A stretch of DNA of 64,000 nt, taken from contig JAEZIN010000007.1 of assembly GCA_023436585.1 (NCBI GenBank), positions 1 to 64,000 on the forward strand, given 5' to 3'. A program made the translations under genes and the position numbers. Under the pieces are notes generated by a model that was not told the origin of the DNA, did not search any database, and saw only the letters and a list, made by a program, of their open reading frames with translations. Numbering within the stretch: position 1 is the stretch's first letter; each line of letters opens with the position of its first letter. Source of the DNA: Bacillota bacterium (GTDB taxonomy: Bacteria; Bacillota; Clostridia; Christensenellales; Aristaeellaceae). Below, piece after piece: positions 50,665 through 59,696 of this stretch.

Positions 50665-51288
50665 ATGCATCCTGACTTCATAGAACTGGACCCCTGCCCG
50701 CTTCTGTCGCCTGTGCCCATCATCATGGTCAGTTGCGCCGGGCAGGAGGGCAATCCCAATTTGATCACCCTGGCCTGGGCCGGCATGGTGTGCTCCGATC
50801 CGCCCATGCTGTCCATCAGCGTCCGCAAGAGCCGCCATTCCTACGGCCTGATCGAATCTACCGGGGAGTTCGTGGTGAACCTTGTAGATCAGAACCTTGC
50901 CAAGGCGGCGGATTATTGCGGCGTGAAAAGCGGACGGGACATGGACAAGTTTTCCGTCTGCGGCCTGCATGCCATTCCGGCTCCCCCCCTCACGTACGCG
51001 CCTGCGCTGCTGGAGGCGCCGGCCTACCTGTGCTGCCGTGTGGAAAAGATACTGCCCTTGGGCAGCCATGACCTGTTCCTGGCCAACATTGTGAGCGTTG
51101 CGGTACGCGGTTCCTTCAAGGATGAAAAGGGTTCCCTCCGCCTGGATACCGCGGGGCTTGTAGCCTATAACCATGGCGTTTACCAGGTGCTGGGTGACGT
51201 GCTGGGCTTTTTCGGTTATTCCGTCGCCGGGGAAAAAGTATTGAAGAACCGTATGTCTGTGTATAAGGCAAAGCCCAGAAAGCGCTGA
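50665..51288 (+). CDS. Flavin-reductase-like FMN-binding protein
   Basis: The 207-residue protein has the flavin reductase-like (DIM6/NTAB) fold: PVPIIMVSCAGQEGNPNLIT, AWAGMVCSDPPMLSISVRKS, HSYGLIESTGEFVVNL, and KSGRDMDKFSVCGL. It likely binds FMN and reduces it or uses it for a small redox reaction. GAAAGGAG precedes the ATG. It is monocistronic; a hairpin without T-tract follows. Confidence 0.9.
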   Translation: MHPDFIELDPCPLLSPVPIIMVSCAGQEGNPNLITLAWAGMVCSDPPMLSISVRKSRHSYGLIESTGEFVVNLVDQNLAKAADYCGVKSGRDMDKFSVCGLHAIPAPPLTYAPALLEAPAYLCCRVEKILPLGSHDLFLANIVSVAVRGSFKDEKGSLRLDTAGLVAYNHGVYQVLGDVLGFFGYSVAGEKVLKNRMSVYKAKPRKR

Positions 51289-51342
51289 AGAATTGCTTTG
51301 GTACATATAAATTCATACCGGATGGTTTTCCGGGAAAAGTAC

Positions 51343-51375
51343 GGGGAGGGCAGCTCATCAGGAGATGCCCTCCCC
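51343..51375 (+). terminator. Hairpin after the flavin reductase gene
   Basis: GGGGAGGGCA pairs with TGCCCTCCCC across GCTCATCAGGAGA; only weak T-content follows. Confidence 0.6.
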
Positions 51376-51457
51376 TGCCATTTGCGTGCACAATGTTCCG
51401 TCCGGGCGTGTTTTATGGTATACTGACAGGCAGAATAAAAAGGGGGAGGGCTTCCAT

Positions 51458-52237
51458 GTGATGCCGCTCATTTGTCCCGGCTGCGGCGGCCGGATGGATA
51501 TCGATGCAGAAAGGGAGCTTGTTCCCTTTTCCTGCCCTTATTGCGCCATGCAGCTTGCGCCCCAGAAGAACGGCCAGGCGGTGGTGCTGAAAGCATCGGC
51601 CGCTCCCGCAGCTGTGAAGCCTCCCCGCCCGGGGGAGAATATTTCGGGACTTTTGCGCCTTGCGCAGGAAGAAAGCGACCCTGTCAAGCGGTACGCGCTT
51701 TTGCAAAGGGCGGAGGAGGCGGCGCCTGATAACCTGCAGGTGCAAAAGGCGCTGCTGCTCCATGGCCGCCTTCACGAGCGGGACAAGCGCAAGATCGATT
51801 TTTCCGTCATCAAGTGCTATCTGTTGCACGTTTTTGAAGAGCCGGAGACATATTCGTTTGCCAAGCGGGAAGAAAAGATTCAGGGATTGTTTACGGAGGA
51901 CAGGCTGGTGAGGGCCATGGACAAGGCTCCGGACGGCCAGGCGTTTTTGAAGGACTACCTGACGTCGCTGTCCCAGGAATACATTCATCTGTTCCTTCGG
52001 GGAAGCAGCCGCCATATGCGGCCCATTTTCGGCTTCGCGCCCGCCGGGAAGCCCGCAAGGCTCCTGGCGGCCCCGGCAGCGCTGATGATACGCTGCATTT
52101 TGAAGGAGCCGGCACTTTCGCAGGATCAAAGAGAGCTGCTGGCCCGTGCCTTCTACAAGGCTTACGACCAGGAATTCAGCGAGACGGCTCACCTGGACGA
52201 AATGTTGGGGGAACAATCAGAAGAACTGAAAAACTGA
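51458..52237 (+). CDS. Zinc-ribbon protein of unknown function
   Basis: The 259-residue protein starts with a zinc ribbon (LICPGCGGRMD, then FSCPYCAMQL) followed by a linker and an all-helical domain with TPR-like stretches (RYALLQRAEEAAPDNLQVQK, FDVIKCYLLHVFEEPETY as nearby segments). No catalytic motif is seen. The likely start is GTG with GGGGAGGG seven bases upstream; an ATG one codon later is an alternative. First gene of a four-gene plus-strand operon. Confidence 0.75.
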   Translation: MMPLICPGCGGRMDIDAERELVPFSCPYCAMQLAPQKNGQAVVLKASAAPAAVKPPRPGENISGLLRLAQEESDPVKRYALLQRAEEAAPDNLQVQKALLLHGRLHERDKRKIDFSVIKCYLLHVFEEPETYSFAKREEKIQGLFTEDRLVRAMDKAPDGQAFLKDYLTSLSQEYIHLFLRGSSRHMRPIFGFAPAGKPARLLAAPAALMIRCILKEPALSQDQRELLARAFYKAYDQEFSETAHLDEMLGEQSEELKN

Positions 52238-52249
52238 CAGGAGAGACCG

Positions 52250-52870
52250 ATGGCAAGAAAACCGGCAAAACAAAAAAGTAAATTGTATGCCGTGCTGCGC
52301 AAGGTGCTGGAACGGGCGCTGTACACCGTGCTGGTGGCGGTGTGCATCGGCGCGTTCTACCTGGCCGTGATCCTGGCGGAGGTGCCTGCCGACCAGCAGG
52401 CGCTGGCCCAAAGCCCCGTCCCGCAGGCGGCGCTTGCCGCCGAGCAGCCCAGGCAGATAGGTTCCCTGAACGATTTGCGCCAGTTGGTGGAGCACTTTCC
52501 CTCGCCGGTGCTTGTGCTGCAGGATGGCACGCAGCTTACGTTTACGGGCGGGCTTACCAACGATGTGGCCTATCAGGGCTCTTTCGCGCGGATGGTGACG
52601 CTCACTTACCAGTCTTCAGGCGGTGAAACACTGTCCCTTGTCAGCATCTATCCCGCGGACGCCTTCACCCTTCTGCCCGGCAAGGATTATGCGCTTGCAA
52701 ATATACTGACCGCCCCACTGGCCGGCATGACCGCCGTACGCATGGAGAACAATGAGTCGGTGCGCCTGCACGTGAAGGGGGAAAGCGCGCTGTATGCCTT
52801 CACCGCGCCAAGGATGGATGAGCAGGCACTCAGTGAGATTTCCCGCCAGGCGGTCCTGGTACAGCCATAA
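52250..52870 (+). CDS. Membrane-anchored protein of unknown function
   Basis: The 206-residue protein has a basic N-terminus, one membrane helix (about residues 22-44, YTVLVAVCIGAFYLAVILAE) and an extracytoplasmic beta-rich domain (VLVLQDGTQLTFTGGLTNDV, LSLVSIYPADAFTLL) with no known family. AGGAGAG precedes the ATG. It lies between the zinc-ribbon and ABC transporter genes and is probably co-expressed. Confidence 0.7.
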   Translation: MARKPAKQKSKLYAVLRKVLERALYTVLVAVCIGAFYLAVILAEVPADQQALAQSPVPQAALAAEQPRQIGSLNDLRQLVEHFPSPVLVLQDGTQLTFTGGLTNDVAYQGSFARMVTLTYQSSGGETLSLVSIYPADAFTLLPGKDYALANILTAPLAGMTAVRMENNESVRLHVKGESALYAFTAPRMDEQALSEISRQAVLVQP

Positions 52871-52914
52871 GCGCGCCGGAGCTGCTTTACAAAGGAAAGG
52901 ATGGGACCTGTCCC

Positions 52915-54684
52915 ATGGAGACTCAAAAGACGACCATGAAAACCGGGAAACTGATCCGGCGGTTCGCGCCATACTATAAAAGTTATTGGGGCACCGTGGC
53001 TTTTGACCTGTTATGTGCCGCGCTGACCACGGTTTGCGAAATCGTACTGCCGCTGATTATACGCAGCATCACCAACCTGGCCAGCGACAATATTGCATTG
53101 CTCACGGTCTCCCATGTTTTGAAGCTGGGCGGCTTGTATGTTTTTCTGCGTTTGATTGACGCCGCGGCGGCTTACTATATGGCCTCCGTGGGCCACATCA
53201 TGGGAAGCCGCATCGAAACCGATATGCGGCGGGACCTTTTTTCCCATCTGCAGCAATTGTCCTTTTCCTATTACAGCAACACCAAGGTGGGCCAAATCAT
53301 GGCCCGCATCACCGGCGACCTGTTTGAGGTCACGGAGTTTGCCCATCACTGCCCGGAGGAGTTCTTCATTGCCGCCATCAAAATCGTGGCCTCCTTCATC
53401 ATCCTGTCCGGGATGAACATCTGGCTTACGCTGATGGTGTTTGCGCTGCTGCCCTTGATGCTGCTGGCCGCCCGCGTGTTCAACAAGCGCATGCGAAAGG
53501 CGTTTATGGATACGCGCCATCAGGTAGGCGAGCTGAATGCCCAGGTGGAGGACAGCCTGCTGGGCATCCGCGTGGTGAAATCCTTCGCCAACGAGCCCAT
53601 GGAAGAGGAAAAGTTCCGGGACGGAAATCATCGGTTTTTGCAGACCAAAAAGGTGGCCTACAAGGCCATGGCCGGCTTCCACACCACCACCCGCGTTTTT
53701 GACGGGCTGATGTACATCCTGGTGGTGATCGTCGGCGCGCTGTTTATCATCAGCGGAAAGATCCAGCCCGGCGATTATATCGCTTACCTGCTATACGTGT
53801 CCATGCTGTTGACATCCATCCGCCGCATTGTGGAATTCACCGAGCAGTTCCAGCGCGGCATGACAGGCATTGAGCGCTTCTGCCAGATCATGGACGCGCC
53901 GCTGGAGATCACCGATACCAAAGATGCCAAAGAGCTTCATCATATCAAGGGTGATATCGGCTTTGAAAACGTTAGCTTCGGTTATGCCGACGACGGCAAG
54001 CAGGTGCTGGCCAACCTGAACCTGAACGTCAAGGCCGGGGAGAACGTGGCGCTGGTTGGCCCCTCCGGCAGCGGGAAGACGACGCTGTGCAACCTGATCC
54101 CCAGGTTCTATGATGTTACCTCCGGCCGCATCACCGTGGACGGGCAGGACATCCGGAACCTGACCCAAAAGAGCCTAAGGGAAAGCATCGGCATGGTGCA
54201 GCAGGAGGTATACCTGTTCTCCGGCACGATCTATGAGAACATCGCCTACGGCAGGCCCGGCGCTGCCAGGGATGAGGTCGAACAGGCCGCCAGGCAGGCC
54301 GGCGCCCACGAGTTCATACTGGAACTGCCCAACGGCTACGATACCTTTGTGGGCGAGCGGGGCGTGAAGCTTTCCGGCGGCCAGAAGCAGCGCGTATCCA
54401 TCGCCCGTGTGTTCCTGAAGAATCCGCCCGTGCTGATCCTGGATGAGGCTACCTCCGCCCTGGATAACGAAAGCGAGCGCATTGTGCAAAAATCCCTGGA
54501 GACGCTGGCCAAGGGCCGCACCACCTTCACCATCGCCCACCGGCTGACCACCATCCGTAACGCCACGGTGATCTGGGTGCTTACAGATAAAGGCGTGGAG
54601 GAGCAGGGCACCCACGCGGAGTTGATGGCGAAAAAAGGCGTGTACTACAGCCTGTACCATATGTATACGGAGGCGGTATCATGA
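52915..54684 (+). CDS. ABC exporter, fused permease-ATPase
   Basis: The 589-residue half-transporter has six membrane helices in the first 320 residues with the coupling segment SFSYYSNTKVGQIMARITGD, then the ATPase: Walker A VGPSGSGKTT, signature KLSGGQKQRVSIAR, Walker B PVLILDEATSALD, and switch His IAHRLTT. It resembles MsbA/LmrA-like multidrug or lipid exporters, working as a homodimer; no partner half is next to it. The ribosome site is weak. Its stop overlaps the next start (ATGA). Confidence 0.95.
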   Translation: METQKTTMKTGKLIRRFAPYYKSYWGTVAFDLLCAALTTVCEIVLPLIIRSITNLASDNIALLTVSHVLKLGGLYVFLRLIDAAAAYYMASVGHIMGSRIETDMRRDLFSHLQQLSFSYYSNTKVGQIMARITGDLFEVTEFAHHCPEEFFIAAIKIVASFIILSGMNIWLTLMVFALLPLMLLAARVFNKRMRKAFMDTRHQVGELNAQVEDSLLGIRVVKSFANEPMEEEKFRDGNHRFLQTKKVAYKAMAGFHTTTRVFDGLMYILVVIVGALFIISGKIQPGDYIAYLLYVSMLLTSIRRIVEFTEQFQRGMTGIERFCQIMDAPLEITDTKDAKELHHIKGDIGFENVSFGYADDGKQVLANLNLNVKAGENVALVGPSGSGKTTLCNLIPRFYDVTSGRITVDGQDIRNLTQKSLRESIGMVQQEVYLFSGTIYENIAYGRPGAARDEVEQAARQAGAHEFILELPNGYDTFVGERGVKLSGGQKQRVSIARVFLKNPPVLILDEATSALDNESERIVQKSLETLAKGRTTFTIAHRLTTIRNATVIWVLTDKGVEEQGTHAELMAKKGVYYSLYHMYTEAVS

Positions 54685-56144
54685 GCCTGAATGTAAGACT
54701 TGCCACAGAATGCGACATACCGGCCCTTTGCCGTCTGTTTGAAGCCGGCATCCGGGATATGGATGAAAAGGGTCTGGACCAGTGGCGCTGGGAGGTCTAT
54801 CCCAGCGAGGCTGTGCTCATGGAGGATGTGCAGGCGCAGACCATGTACCTCATGGAAGAGAACGGGGAGCTTTTAACCGCCTTCACCATCAATGAGGACC
54901 AGCATCCCCTGTACCTTACGCTGCACTGGCATTTTGGCGTGAAGCCGGCCGTGCTGCACCGGCTGGTGGTCAGTCCTTCGCACCAGCGCAAGGGAATGGG
55001 CCGGGAAGCCATGGCCCATGTGATTGAAATTGCCAGGGAGCTTGGCTATGACAGCCTGCGCCTGGATACTTATTTGAAGAATACCAGAGCCATGGCCTTG
55101 TATGAGGGAATCCCAATGCGCAAGGTGGGCCAGGTGAAGTTTGACCATAGGACTACGCTCTTTCAATGTTATGAAATGCCCCTGACGGAGGACTGCCCCC
55201 TGCTGCCCATGAAGATGCGGCCCCATTACCGCTGCGCGCCGGAGCTGCCCTGGGGCGGGAACAAGCTCAAAACGCTGTTTGGTAAGGATATCCCCAATGA
55301 CCGCACCGGGGAAAGCCTGGAAATCAGCGTGATCCCCGGCAAGGAAAGCCGCACGGAAAGCGGCGAAGGGCTGAACGAACTCCTGGCGGCCTATGGGGAA
55401 AAGCTGCAGGGAACGGATATCAAAGGGCCTTTTCCCCTGCTTTTGAAGCTTCTGGACGCCAAGGATGTTTTAAGCGTGCAGGTGCACCCGGGCGACGCAT
55501 ACGCTTCGGCTCACGAAGGCGGAAAGCTGGGCAAGACGGAGGCCTGGGTCATCCTTCAGGCCGACCCAGGCGCGGAATTGGTGTACGGCCTTACGCCAAA
55601 TGTGAACCGGGAGGAATTGACGGCGGCCTGCCAGCAGGGCGCCGCGGTGGAAAAATATCTTCGCCGTGTGAAGGTGAAAGCTGGCGACGTGTGCTTCATC
55701 CCCGCCGGCTGCGTCCATGCCATCGGCGCTGGGATTGTGCTGTATGAAATCCAGCAGTCCAGCGATGTGACCTACCGCTTCTATGACTGGGACAGGACAG
55801 ACGCAAGCGGAAAGAAGCGTGAGCTGCACATTCTTAAGGCGGTGGATGTGGCAGACCTTGCTTTCCAGCTTGACCCTGTCTCGAAGGTGCCGGGTACCGG
55901 TGTACAGCCGCTTTTGAGAAACAACGTTTTTGAACTGGACAGACTGAACGTGTCGGGAGAGTTGCTGATAGAGCCCGATCCCAGGCGCTTTGCCTTTTTG
56001 ACCGCCCTGGACTCGCTGCTTTTAAGCTGGGAGGGCGACGCGCTGGAACTGAAAAAGGGCGATTCCGTACTATTGCCTGCGCTTAGGCCCGCCTTGTATT
56101 TGCAGGGTGTAGGCGAAGCGCTGTTTGCAACGCCTACGCTATAA
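54681..56144 (+). CDS. GNAT acetyltransferase fused to class I mannose-6-phosphate isomerase
   Basis: Residues 1 to about 165 are a GNAT domain with VRLATECDIPALCRLFEAG and the acetyl-CoA loop VVSPSHQRKGMGREAMAHV. Residues from about 175 to the end are a Firmicute-type ManA: PWGGNKLKTLFGKD, SLEISVIPG, zinc ligands in VLSVQVHPGDAYA and KTEAWVI, then GCVHAIGAGIVLYEIQQSSD. The isomerase interconverts mannose-6-P and fructose-6-P. I see no stop or frameshift between the parts and no internal start with a good ribosome site. It is coupled to the ABC exporter by four bases. Confidence 0.92.
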   Translation: MSLNVRLATECDIPALCRLFEAGIRDMDEKGLDQWRWEVYPSEAVLMEDVQAQTMYLMEENGELLTAFTINEDQHPLYLTLHWHFGVKPAVLHRLVVSPSHQRKGMGREAMAHVIEIARELGYDSLRLDTYLKNTRAMALYEGIPMRKVGQVKFDHRTTLFQCYEMPLTEDCPLLPMKMRPHYRCAPELPWGGNKLKTLFGKDIPNDRTGESLEISVIPGKESRTESGEGLNELLAAYGEKLQGTDIKGPFPLLLKLLDAKDVLSVQVHPGDAYASAHEGGKLGKTEAWVILQADPGAELVYGLTPNVNREELTAACQQGAAVEKYLRRVKVKAGDVCFIPAGCVHAIGAGIVLYEIQQSSDVTYRFYDWDRTDASGKKRELHILKAVDVADLAFQLDPVSKVPGTGVQPLLRNNVFELDRLNVSGELLIEPDPRRFAFLTALDSLLLSWEGDALELKKGDSVLLPALRPALYLQGVGEALFATPTL

Positions 56145-56157
56145 GTCATTTGGACAA

Positions 56158-56195
56158 AAAAGAAGCGAGCGGCTATTGGCCGCCCGCTTTTTTCA
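56158..56195. terminator. Bidirectional terminator between convergent genes
   Basis: AAGCGAGCGGC pairs with GCCGCCCGCTT across TATTG, with A-run and T-run on either side. It serves the GNAT-ManA operon; on the other strand it overlaps the 3' end of the flippase gene. Confidence 0.9.
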
Positions 56196-57696
56196 ATATA
56201 CCGGTTATTCTTTTGATGACCGCCTTCATCTGCTGCCGGTCCAGCAGCCAGCCTATGCCTGCTGTGACAAGCGCCGCGTAAACAGTCATCAGTGCCGCAT
56301 AACCGATCCATTCCACAAACCTCGAAGGCTCCAGCGGCCAAATCAGAAATGGAACACTGATCAGCGCGCCTGTCAGGACCAGGCGGACCATGCGTAGGAG
56401 TGTACCTTTCCATGGCAGGCCGGTGATTTTTTGGGGCACAAACCACAATTGTATGCCGGTTCTTACAAGGTTGGAAATTAGCACGCCGGCCGCGATGCCC
56501 GGCAGGCCGAAGAATATGCCCAGGACTAGCCCGAACCCGAAACCGAGGACCACTTGCAAAGTATTGTGATGGCGCGTTTCCCGGAACTTGCCCGCTGAGA
56601 TCACCATCAGGTCCAGCGGCGCCTTGATCTGGTCCGTAAGCCCTTCCAGCGTAAGTAAAACCCCCAGTATGGGGACCACATAGTTCACATCCGGGATGCC
56701 CCTGGTGTACAACCGCACGAATGGGATGATCAATGCCATGGATACGGAATACAGAACCGTGATTACAGAGAAAAAGAGAAACTCATATTCGCGGTACGCA
56801 CGGCGGAAATTCTCCATTTCCTTGCGGGCGAGAAGATCGCCAAAGGAGGAATACAGCCCCGTGGATACCATTTTCAATATGCCCCACAGCCCCACCGTCA
56901 CCAGGTGATACGTGCTGTAGACGCTGACCAGCCGAGCATCCCTGGTGATCACCGTGGTGAGTATGATGCCCATGCCCTGGTGCAGCGTGACGGTAAGCTG
57001 CTGGTACAGCGCGTCCCACCGGCGGCTTAGCGGCGCTTTGTCCGGCCTGGCCTTGTAGTTCACATACGGGTAATGGCGGCGGACGTAAGCATACAAAAGC
57101 ACAGAGCGCAAAAGGATGGTCAGGCCGGCCAGAAGCCGCAACAGGAGTATGTCGGCCCGTACGAGGGACAGAATCACAATGACCGCCGTTTGAAGCAGCA
57201 GCGAGGCCATGGAGGCCCAGGAGACCACAAAAGTTTTCTGGTCGGCGGTGAGCAGCACCCGGTAGCGGGACAGCGTGAAAAACTCCAGCGTACCGGACAG
57301 GCCCATGATGGCCACCAGAAAACCGACCGAAAGTTGGGAGAGGGACGTGATGGGCACCACCAGCGGATATATGGCGGAAAAAACAAGCGTCAGGGCGGCA
57401 AACAAATATCCGGATTTCTGATAAAACTGCCGTGCAGCGGATACGATGGCGCTGATCCTGCCGTGGTCGTTTTCACTCAAGGGCTTGTACAGGCCATAGA
57501 TGGCGGCGGCGGCCAGCCCGGCCTCCACCAGCTTGAAATAGCCGATGAACTCGGTGATGGAGGCTACCAGGCCGTTGATTTCCGAGCCGTAATAGGCCAG
57601 CATCAGCCGGGGCGTGACAAAGCCCAGCAGCATGGCTGTCAGCTGGTAGGCCCCGGTGGCCAGCGTATTCTTCATGGCGGCTCTTGTGCGGCTCAT
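56173..57696 (-). CDS. Polysaccharide flippase (MOP/Wzx superfamily)
   Basis: The 507-residue protein has about 12-14 hydrophobic segments, beginning ATGAYQLTAMLLGFVTPRLM and including YYGSEINGLVASITEFIGYF, a start typical of Firmicute oligosaccharide/polysaccharide flippases. It likely moves undecaprenyl-linked glycan units across the membrane. The start after AAAGG is preferred over an ATG 24 bases upstream. It lies downstream of the glycan operon but is separated from it by a repeat-filled gap. Confidence 0.9.
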   Translation of the reverse strand: MSRTRAAMKNTLATGAYQLTAMLLGFVTPRLMLAYYGSEINGLVASITEFIGYFKLVEAGLAAAAIYGLYKPLSENDHGRISAIVSAARQFYQKSGYLFAALTLVFSAIYPLVVPITSLSQLSVGFLVAIMGLSGTLEFFTLSRYRVLLTADQKTFVVSWASMASLLLQTAVIVILSLVRADILLLRLLAGLTILLRSVLLYAYVRRHYPYVNYKARPDKAPLSRRWDALYQQLTVTLHQGMGIILTTVITRDARLVSVYSTYHLVTVGLWGILKMVSTGLYSSFGDLLARKEMENFRRAYREYEFLFFSVITVLYSVSMALIIPFVRLYTRGIPDVNYVVPILGVLLTLEGLTDQIKAPLDLMVISAGKFRETRHHNTLQVVLGFGFGLVLGIFFGLPGIAAGVLISNLVRTGIQLWFVPQKITGLPWKGTLLRMVRLVLTGALISVPFLIWPLEPSRFVEWIGYAALMTVYAALVTAGIGWLLDRQQMKAVIKRITGILKKAGGQ

Positions 57697-57793
57697 GGTA
57701 CCTTTCAGGGGAAACGCCAAAGGGATTTCATCCCTTTTGAATCCCTTATTTACATTAATTTGAGCAGAAGAGTCTCACTGTTGGTAGACAGTA

Positions 57794-57856
57794 ATTTCGC
57801 GCCTTCTGGCGCGACCAAAGGGCTTTCCGATCGCCCTTTGGAAACCTTCGGATGCC
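57794..57856. repeat. Dispersed repeat family B, full copy
   Basis: Two hairpins in series: GCGCC-TTCT-GGCGC and CAAAGGGC-TTTCCGATC-GCCCTTTG, ending GGAAACCTTCGGATGCC. Other copies: 61328-61388, 63243-63300, and split at 28296-28470. The rest of the 57697-58017 gap shows no gene, only a CCAGGGGAC/GTCCCCTGG hairpin (57998-58018) right after licD. Confidence 0.8.
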
Positions 57857-58017
57857 GTTTCTTACAATTAAATGTATTTATCCGTGCGACAGGGTTAAAG
57901 TCGTTTATTGCATATTAGCGCTTGCCAAAAAGCGATGGATAGTTGTTAATAATTATGAGTTGGGATTCCCAAGGGATGTATCCCTTGGGCAGGGGACCAG
58001 GGGACAGCGTCCCCTGG

Positions 58018-58764
58018 TCATAGATCCAGGTGCTTGGCTACACGCTCGCTTTCGGGGGGCGGGGTCATATAGTCCGGGCCGAAGAGCTTCACCAGCACGG
58101 TATGATAATCGCGGGGAATGAGGACGGTGAGGTGCTCGAAGGGCGCCTCTGTGAGATCGTCAAAGAGCTTGGGGTCCCAGGTTATGGAGAGCAGGCCGAA
58201 GGCGCCGTTGGACATGTGCACCTCGCGGCCCTGCCTGCTGCGCTTGGAAAGTCGCTCGTACCAGGCTGTTTTTTGGTTTACGGAAAAAGGCAGGCCCAGC
58301 ACGTGGGTGGCTGCCAGCGCCAGCTTTTGGGGCAGGGAGAAGCGGCTGTAATCCACGTTCTTTTTCAGCATGCCCTGAATAAAGCGCAGAAGCGTCAGGC
58401 GAACACGGCGGTGAAGTGTCCCTTCCGGCAGGTAATCCATAATGAACAGGTCCGTAAAGGCATCGGCTACATCAGGGTCCTTGCTCATTACGCGCGGTGT
58501 CCAGGTGTTGGTGCGGGAAAGGAGATACCTTTCATCGCATTCCTGAGGATACACCGCCTGGAAGCGGTCAAAGGCCTGCCTGGTCATGATGAGATCGATG
58601 TCGTCATCCCAGGGGATGAAGCCCTGGTGCCGCACGGTGCCCAGGAGCGAGCCGCACATCATGGCATACGGGATTTTATGGGCCTTGCAGACCTTGATGA
58701 TGTCAGTCAACTGGCCCAGAAGCTCCTTGTGAATCAAATCCAGGCTCCGCGGCGTTTTGCTCAT
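58018..58764 (-). CDS. LicD-family phosphotransferase
   Basis: The 248-residue protein has the LicD nucleotidyl/phosphotransferase core MCGSLLGTVRHQGFIPWDDDIDL, plus the downstream SRTNTWTPRVM segment. LicD-type enzymes attach phosphocholine or other phospho-alcohols to surface glycans and teichoic acids. It is the last gene of an operon in which each gene overlaps the next by four bases. The stop is followed at once by a repeat-type hairpin. Confidence 0.93.
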   Translation of the reverse strand: MSKTPRSLDLIHKELLGQLTDIIKVCKAHKIPYAMMCGSLLGTVRHQGFIPWDDDIDLIMTRQAFDRFQAVYPQECDERYLLSRTNTWTPRVMSKDPDVADAFTDLFIMDYLPEGTLHRRVRLTLLRFIQGMLKKNVDYSRFSLPQKLALAATHVLGLPFSVNQKTAWYERLSKRSRQGREVHMSNGAFGLLSITWDPKLFDDLTEAPFEHLTVLIPRDYHTVLVKLFGPDYMTPPPESERVAKHLDL

Positions 58765-59696
58765 AAGGTTGACTCCTTCAGCGCCTGCGCGGTTTTTTTA
58801 GCAATGGAGGCGGCGTCCAGGCCGTACTGCTCCCGCAAATACTGCTGGGAGCCCACGATGGTGGAATAGGAATCCCGCATACCGATGCGCAGAACGCGCG
58901 CACGGCTGCCGGCCATGTCCGCCACGGTTTCCGCCACCGCGCCGCCAAGACCGCCAAGGTTCGTGTGCTCCTCCACCGTCACGATGAGGGGCAGTTCCTT
59001 CGCCAGGCGTTTTACAAGGTCCTCATCCAGCGGCTTTATGGTGGGAAAGCTGTACACGCCGGCAGATATGCCCTGCTCATTGAGAAGCTCTGCGGCGGCC
59101 ACGGTTTGGGAGAGGATGCCCCCAGCGGATAGGAGCGCGACGCCAGAACCTTCTTTCAAACAAAGGCCATGGCCGATACGGTAATTTTCAATAGGTTTCG
59201 TATGCAGCGTGGGCTCCCCGCCCCGGCCCAGGCGAAGGTAGCAGGTGCCGGGATGATAAGTCAGCGCGGGCATGATGGCGTGAACCTCCGCGGGGTCACC
59301 GGGGGTGAAAACCGCTACATCCGGCAGCGCCCGCAATATGGCCATATCCTCCGTGGCATGGTGGCTCATGCCCAGGGAACCGTACACAAAGCCGCCGCCC
59401 ACGCAAACGATTTTCACGTTGGCATGGTGGTAGGCGCAGTCGTTGCGTATCTGTTCCAGGCACCGCAGCGTCGGGAAATTGCCAATGGAGTAAGTGAAAA
59501 CGGTCTTGCCCGAAAGTGCCATGCCCGCTGCCATGCCCGTCATGGCCTGCTCGGAGATGCCTGCGTTGAAGAACTGATGGGGATACGTTTCCCAGTAAGG
59601 CTTCAATACGCCAAAGCCCAGGTCCCCTGTGATCAGGAATAGGTTCGGGTCATCCTTGGCCAGCTTGTGCAAGGCGCCGGTAAAGGCGTCTCTCAT
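58761..59696 (-). CDS. Transketolase-like C-terminal subunit
   Basis: The 311-residue protein covers the pyrimidine-binding and C-terminal domains of a transketolase/DXPS-type enzyme: NAGISEQAMTGMAAGMALSG with the catalytic Glu, GGGFVYGSLGMSHHATEDMA, DPAEVHAIMPAL, and VTVEEHTNLGGLGGAVAE. It needs the N-terminal half encoded upstream. Because it sits in a glycan operon, the pair probably makes an unusual sugar precursor rather than serving the pentose phosphate pathway; this is inference. Confidence 0.93.
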   Translation of the reverse strand: MRDAFTGALHKLAKDDPNLFLITGDLGFGVLKPYWETYPHQFFNAGISEQAMTGMAAGMALSGKTVFTYSIGNFPTLRCLEQIRNDCAYHHANVKIVCVGGGFVYGSLGMSHHATEDMAILRALPDVAVFTPGDPAEVHAIMPALTYHPGTCYLRLGRGGEPTLHTKPIENYRIGHGLCLKEGSGVALLSAGGILSQTVAAAELLNEQGISAGVYSFPTIKPLDEDLVKRLAKELPLIVTVEEHTNLGGLGGAVAETVADMAGSRARVLRIGMRDSYSTIVGSQQYLREQYGLDAASIAKKTAQALKESTL

